From Artocarpus heterophyllus (taxonomy: Eukaryota > Streptophyta > Magnoliopsida > Rosales > Moraceae): 64,000 nt of DNA. The translations under genes and the position numbers were made by a program. The stretch is from positions 25,447,730 to 25,511,729 of the forward strand of contig CM046351.1 in assembly GCA_025403435.1 (NCBI GenBank), written 5' to 3'. The notes under the pieces were generated by a model. The model searched no databases. It was given only the letters and a program-made list of their open reading frames with translations, and was not told where the DNA came from. Below are positions 58,301-64,000 of the stretch, one piece after another; positions within the stretch are counted from its first letter, which is position 1, and the number at the start of each line of letters is the position of its first letter.

Positions 58301-59960
58301 TGAGGTTTTTACATAAATTTGCAAGTTTGTGATCATGTCATATGCATAAATTTTGTGATCTTAATCTCTCCTATGCTTGAATTGAATTTTATAGAGAGAT
58401 GGCACTCTAAGTTTCTATATAATATATATGTTGTCATGGATTGTGTGGTGAATGTTTATTAATTAATTATGGTTGATTAAATCATTGTTTAATTATTTAT
58501 TTATTAATTAATTCATACTGGTTGTGGTTCCTTAGAGGTTAGAATGTGTATCTAGGTTTTTCATGTAATTAGTTGGTAGACTATCATCTCCGTCTAGAAA
58601 TTGTTATTTAATTTTTAATTTGTAAGAATTTGTAATTAAATAATTATTCGAGAAGTCGGATCTAGAAGATTGATGATGGCGCCTCTAAGTATTTCCCGAG
58701 TCTCTAATTTTATGTTTTTGAATTGTTGAAAATAAAATTGATAAATTGCATTAAAGTTGTATTTTCTAGATTAAGAGTTTTCTGCTCGGTCGGCATGCCG
58801 GACCTCATAGTTCGGCATGCCAGACCTCATAGTTCAGCAGGCCGGACGTATGGTCTGGCAGGCCGACAGTGGGGCAAAAAATTTGATGCTCTGCCGGCAG
58901 GCCGAACCTACATAGATCGATAGGCTGATGTATCAGATCGGCAGGCCGATGGAGCAAGACCGGTAGGCCGATCACCCAGATCGGCCTGCCGACCGAAAGC
59001 TGCGAGGTGTCCAGAAAAGGTGCAATTTTTTCGGTGCAGTTTTATTTTTATTTTTGGAACGATTCTGAGAAACATTAAATTTAGATATGACCGAAAATAT
59101 GAAGTATTTGATTCATACGGGATTGAAGACTTGAAGATGAATATTACATGAAGAAGGATACAGCTTGAGGATTCAAGGATGAAGAATCGATAAATGTCTC
59201 GATTATTCTCTTGTAATCTTAGTTTTCTATTCTCTAGGGTGGAACCATAATATTACGGTTACTATTATTTTGCTTGTAGCTTTTCTTGATTGCTTTGCTT
59301 GTCTGCACTATAATATGATTTACCATGTATATTGATAACATGTCATATAGAATAGGGAGTGCCGCTCATATTAAAATTGTTCATGCATGATTTTAAAATA
59401 AAACCTTGACTTCAAAAGATTGAGTGGGTGAAGATTTTCGAAGAGAGAACCTAAGGCCTCCATCGTTGGTCCATAGGAAGAACATGGTGGTCCCGACCCC
59501 TAGGAAGGGATTTCTATCATGTACCAGATTGGATCTCTGAAAGGATAAGGTATTTTAGTATGATTTATGGTTGCACACCCTTAGGTGGTGATTATAAATC
59601 ATGGATAAAATATTGAAATGGTGGTTATACACTCACGTTGATTTTATTATTAACCTCCCCTAGGAGCTCTGTTAATAAAATTAATGGCCAAAGAAACAAT
59701 TATTAGTATATGCTGGATCATATGGGTCCTGGATGGCATATATTAATCAGGAGGGGATCCGTGTTCCTGATTGAATTTGGCATGACTCCCCTAGGAGCTT
59801 GTTGAATTCTGAGTTAGGAATTATCGTTGTAAGGTTGTGATATTTTCAAGGTTTTGACACATAAATGCATTTGTATTATCTTACATGATTGTATTATCTT
59901 ACTAAATTATTATATATGTTTGCTTATGTTTGGTATATGATTCTTTATTGTAGATTGAAA
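58301..59960 (+). other. Untranslated leader of the Angela element with palindromic repeats
   Basis: This is a non-coding leader of 1.66 kb. At 58788-58993 about nine copies of a 10-13 bp word close to TCGGCAGGCCGA occur within roughly 200 bp. The rest is AT-rich, without recognised motifs. Confidence 0.75.
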
Positions 59961-62900
59961 ATGTCTAAAAATGCTTTATCATCGATACTTGACAAAAACC
60001 AATTAACCGGTGAGAACTATAACGATTGGAAATGGAACCTGGACATTGTCCTCTCCTTTGAGAAACTGAAATATGTACTCAACTCCTTGTCCTCCTGAGC
60101 CTACGGGAGACTCAAGTAATGAGCAATTCCAAGCGTATGATCGTTGGAAAGATGCTAATGATCAGGCCCGTTGCTATGTTATGGCTAGCATGAACAACGT
60201 GCTGCAGGCTCAACATCAGGATTATGAGACTGCGAAGCAGATCTTGGATAATCTTGAGGACATGTTTGGAGGCCAGGCCATAACAAAGCGGCAAGGGGCG
60301 CTTCAAAAACTCTTAAACTGTAGACAAAGACCGGGGACATCTGTAAAGGAGCACATGATGTTGGTCATGGGTTACCTCGCTGAGGCTCAAACCAATGGAG
60401 CCGACATCAATGCTGAAACTCAGATGACTATGGTCTTTGAGACTCTGTCTAAGGAATTTATTCCGTTTAGAGCTACTTTTAATTTAAGCAATAGACGGGA
60501 TATGACCTTGACAGAACTGATGAAACAGTTACAGGAGTTTGAAATGCTGATCAGGGAGTCTCCTGCTGGTGGTGAGGCCAATATGGTAGCTGCTTCTGGT
60601 TCCAATCCTAACTCTGGGAATGGAAAGAAGCAACGGGCCAAGAGTGGGAAGTCTTCTATTCCTCCTGCAACCAAGAGCAAGAAGAAGAAGAAGAAGAACC
60701 CAAAGAAGCTTAATTGCTTCTTCTGTGGTAAGGTCGGGCATATAAAGAAGCATTGCAAGGACTTCCTTTCCAAGGGAGGTAGGTGTGATATTCTATATTT
60801 AAAAACTTGTTTGGTTGAGGAATCTAGTGACATCTGGGTCATAGATTCTGGTGCAACTAATCATGTTTGTGTTTCTCTGCAGGGATTCAAAGAAACGAGA
60901 AGTCTACTTCATGAAGACTTAACGCTTCAGATGGGCAATGGATCCTTGGTCTCAGCGGAAGCAGTGGGAGATGTCCATCTTTATTTTGATAATTATAGGA
61001 ATTTAATTTTGCGAGATTCTTTTTATGTTCCTAAATTTAAAAGGAATTTAATTTCTGTATCTTCTTTATTTAAAGACTCCTACGTGGTATCTTTTAATGG
61101 AAAAGTGGTGATTCGTAAAAACAAATCTTTTATCTGTTCTGGATGGATGCAAAATAATCTATATTTTATCAAACCTAAGATGGCCTTATTGCTTAATGCT
61201 GAGATAAATGATAATGACTCAAAAAGGCTTAAAACTTCTCATTCTAATAAGACTTATCTTTGGCATTTGCGCCTTGGCCATATTAACATGAATAGGATTC
61301 AAAGGTTGGTAAAGGATGGACCTTTAAGTCACTTAAAGGTGGAATCTATACCTCAATGTGAATCTTGTTTGGAGGGTAAAATGACCAAAAGACCATACGG
61401 GTCTAAGGGCAATAGGACCGAAGGGGTTCTAGAACTTGTGCATAGTGATGTTTGCGGACCGATGAACATCCGGGCACGAGGAGGGTATGAGTACTTTGTC
61501 ACTTTTATTGACGATTACTCAAGATATGGGTATGTGTACCTAATGCACCACAAAAGCGAAACTTATGATAAGTTCAGGGAGTTTCAGGCTGAAGTGGAAA
61601 AGCAATTGAGTAGACCCATAAAGGCACTTCGATCTGATTGAGGTGGGGAATACCTTTCTGATGAGTTCTTGGGACACTTGTTAGAGAATGAGATTTTATC
61701 TCATTTGACTGCGCTGGGCACTCCGCAGCAGAATGGCGTAGCGGAGAGAAGGAATAGGACTTTGTTGGATATGATTCTGTCCATGATGAGTTATTCATCA
61801 TTGCCTTTATCCTTTTGGGGATATGCACTACAAACCGCATGTTATCTTTTGAACAATGTTCCTTCAAAATCGGTCCCTAAAACTCCTCACGAGTTGTGGA
61901 CAAGACGGAAGACATCCTTAAACCATATTCGCATATGGGGATGTCCAGCTCATGTCCTGTTTAAGGAGCCGAATAAGTTGGATGCACGTTCGGAAGTTTG
62001 CATGTTTGTAGGATATCCAAAAGGGACTAAAGGGGGTTATTTTTATAACCCTAAGGAAAATAAAGTCGTGATTTCAACTAATGCAACTTTCCTTGAGGAG
62101 AGTTACATGGACGACTTTAAACCTCGAAACAAAGTGGTGCTTGAGGAGTTAAGGGGTGATTTGTTCGCTCCGGAGGTTCCGAACGAAACCATTCCGATCG
62201 GTGTAGAAAAACCAAACAAACCTGAACAACAATCTCAAGGGCTTCGGCGTAGTGGGAGGATCGGGCGTCAACCTGAGAGGTATATGTTCAACGGGGAGGT
62301 CTTTTTGGCTGAACCGAATGAACATGATAGGGATCCTTATACTTACGCAGAAGCTATGGAGGATGTTGATTCAAGACTCTGGACAGAGGCCATGAACATA
62401 GAGATGAAGTCTATGGAGACTAATCGCGTCTGGGAGCTTGTAGATCTTCCCGAAGGGGTAAAACCCATAGGGTATAAGTGGATCTGCAAGAGGAAAAGAG
62501 GAGTGGATGGAAAGGTCGAAACCTTTAAGGCTAGACTGGTAGCTAAGGGTTATACGCAAAAGGAAGGAATCGATTATGAAGAAACCTTTTCGCCTGTAGC
62601 CATGTTTAAGTCCATCTGGATTCTCTTATTCATAGCTACCACTCTCGACTACGAGATTTGGCAGATGGATGTCAAGACGGCTTTTCTGAATGGCTATCTT
62701 GATGAGTCCATTTATATGGAACAACCAGACGGGTTCAAGGTCGCGGGTCAAGAGGATAAGGTTTGTAAGCTGCTAAAGTCTATTTATGGACTTAAGCAGG
62801 CTTCTCGTTCTTGGAACATAAGATTTGATCAAGTGATCAAGACTTATGGGTTCTCACAAAATGTAGATGAACCATGTGTTTACAAACACATTAAGGATGA

Positions 62901-63912
62901 GAATGTGGTTTTTCTACTGCTCTATGTAGATGACATTCTGCTAATTGGCAATGACGTTGGGGCATTGTCATCAGTCAAATTATGGTTGACCAAGCAGTTT
63001 GACATGAAGGACTTAGGTGAGGCTAATTTTGTTCTCGGTATCCAGATCATTCGAGATAGGAAGAACAAAATGATAACTTTATCACAGGTCGGCTACATAG
63101 ATAAAATTCTCAGGAGGTTTGCAATGCATGATTCCAAGAAAGGTGGGCAGCCATCTAGGTCTGGAATTACTCTTTCTAAGAAAGACTCTCCAAAGTCTTA
63201 TGAAGAAAGAGAATACATGAAGAATGTGCCTTATGCTTCGGCAGTGGGTAGTCTTATGTATGCCATGCTTTGCACTCGACCGGATATTAGCTATTCGATC
63301 GGGATTGTAAGTCGATTTCAGGCAGATCCAGGACTGAACCATTGGGTTGCGGTAAAGCATATTTTCAAGTACCTGAGAAGGACTCGAGGGTATATGCTTG
63401 TGTATTCGGGTAAGGAATTGACTCCTCTAGGATACACTGATTCGGATTTTTAATTCTGTCTGGATTCTAGGAAATCGACTTTGGGGTTTGTGTTTACTCT
63501 GAGCGGCGGTGCCATCAGTTGGAGAAGTGCAAAGCAAGATTGCACTTCGGGTTCAACGATGGAGGCCGAGTATGTGGCAACTAGTGATGCTTCGAAAGAA
63601 GCAGTGTGGCTCCGCAAGTTCCTTGGGGATCTTGAGGTAGTTTCTAGTATGGATAAAGCGGTATCACTGTACTGTGATAACAGTGCGGCGGTAGCTAATG
63701 CTAAGGAACCAAGATTTCACAAGAAGAGTAAGCATATTGATCGAAAGTATCATGTGATAAAGGACTTCGTTGAGGGCGGGTATGTCACGGTGTGCAAGAT
63801 CGCGTCAGAGGACAATTTAGCTGATCCATTTATGAAGACACTTACTGGGAGAGTCTTCGAGAGGCATGTGGAAGCTATGGGGATGCGAAATTTGCTGTAT
63901 TTACTCACTTAG
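59961..63912 (+). pseudogene. Angela gag-pol polyprotein, one frameshift and two stops
   Basis: The start MSKNALSSILDKNQLTG is at 59961. A single-base-scale frameshift near 60083 (after KYVLN) moves the frame, which then runs 60086-61641, 61642-63453 and 63454-63912. The domains are Gag (UBN2), zinc knuckle CFFCGKVGHIKKHC (about 60716), protease with IDSGATNHVC (about 60842), and GAG-pre-integrase LWHLRLGHI (about 61258). The integrase follows with HSDVCGP, an ALRSD|GGEY site and [10 protein letters not shown]; then RT with [13 protein letters not shown] (about 62920), and RNase H with TDSDF, SGSTMEAEYVATSDA, YCDNSAAVAN and KHIDRKYH. The breaks are TGA at 61639 and TAA at 63451, where relatives have arginine and glutamine codons. 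The frame is otherwise nearly complete, so the copy is recent but probably cannot make its own proteins. Confidence 0.92.
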
Positions 63913-63926
63913 TGCAAGTGGGAGAT
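63913..63926 (+). promoter_or_regulatory. Polypurine tract of the Angela element
   Basis: GCAAGTGGGAGAT directly precedes the TGTTAG of the 3' LTR and follows the stop codon at 63910-63912. Confidence 0.75.
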
Positions 63927-64000
63927 TGTTAGACATGTATGCCCTAAGGAGTAAAAATGTAATACGTTTTTGGAGACATTTTTATCAATAAAGAATTTAT
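63927..64000 (+). repeat. 3' LTR of the Angela element, first 74 bp only
   Basis: It repeats 56265-56338 with one difference (GGAGACATT here, GGAGATATT in the 5' LTR). The rest lies beyond the window. Confidence 0.92.

Larger units (their letters stand above)
56265..64000 (+). mobile_element. Ty1/copia LTR retrotransposon, Angela lineage, young, cut by window end
   Basis: The 5' LTR is 56265-58286 (2,022 bp, TGTTAGACATG...TTTCCAACA). The primer-binding site TGGTATCAGAGC is at 58289-58300, a 1.66-kb leader follows, then gag-pol at 59961-63912, a polypurine tract, and the 3' LTR from 63927 on (only 74 bp in the window). Those 74 bases differ from the 5' LTR at one position. Long LTRs plus a Gag of the type QLTGENYNDWKWNLDIVL and a GAG-pre-integrase-integrase-RT order point to Angela. 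The 5 bases before the element (CTTTT, 56260-56264) are the candidate target site, but the right copy lies outside the window. Confidence 0.93.

Noticed and set aside
1..64000. CRISPR-like, operon, riboswitch or prokaryotic signals
   Set aside because: The tandem arrays have no CRISPR spacing and all genes are eukaryotic with introns or are plant transposons.

Overview
This is nuclear DNA of a flowering plant, most likely a eudicot. The background is AT-rich and repeat-filled, the host genes have many short exons with AT-rich introns, and plant-specific families appear (a WRINKLED-type AP2 factor with a 9-bp microexon, a GeBP/STOREKEEPER-like factor, an RNA-binding PPR gene remnant). I cannot name the species. 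No prokaryotic, organellar, CRISPR or phage signal was seen, and no tRNA or rRNA gene was recognised.

Layout. 1-9,857 is transposon territory: a perfect 127-bp tandem duplication, a 1,010-bp solo LTR with a GTAGG target duplication, then an old minus-strand Ty1/copia element of Ale/Retrofit type (2229-9852, target duplication GTCAT). That element is split by a nested 2,679-bp non-autonomous LTR element (3936-6614, target duplication GGCAT) which carries a third, truncated LTR inside. 9,858-17,900 is intergenic, with minisatellites, a 402-bp tandemly repeated element, and several short MITEs including a large fold-back. 17,902-20,800 (minus) is a complete nine-exon AP2 gene, the likely orthologue of Arabidopsis At2g41710 (WRI2). 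20.8-37.2 kb is repeat-rich: minisatellites, a Ty3/Gypsy gag remnant, MITEs and a probable 3.3-kb solo LTR lying against a broken exportin-2 fragment. 38,367-39,494 (plus) is an intact single-exon GeBP/STKL gene. 40,391-42,157 (minus) is a pseudogene of an EMB2654-like PPR protein. In Arabidopsis EMB2654 (At2g41720) is the immediate neighbour of At2g41710, so this looks like eroded microsynteny. 42.8-44.3 kb is a second decayed copia fragment. 44,917-53,786 (minus) is an 18-exon RRP12-like ribosome-biogenesis gene. 56,265 to the window end is a young plus-strand Angela-lineage copia element with 2,022-bp LTRs, whose polyprotein is broken only by one frameshift and two C-to-T type stops.

The three intact host genes are unrelated in role: two transcription regulators and one pre-ribosome export factor. 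The dominant story is successive transposon insertion, nesting and decay around them. I found no convincing undescribed multi-gene system. The most unusual structures are the three-LTR nested element, the copia element with TG...CT ends and a deleted RT active-site box, the 230-bp fold-back, a likely GC-AG intron in RRP12, and a cluster of GGCAGGCC-type palindromes in the Angela leader.
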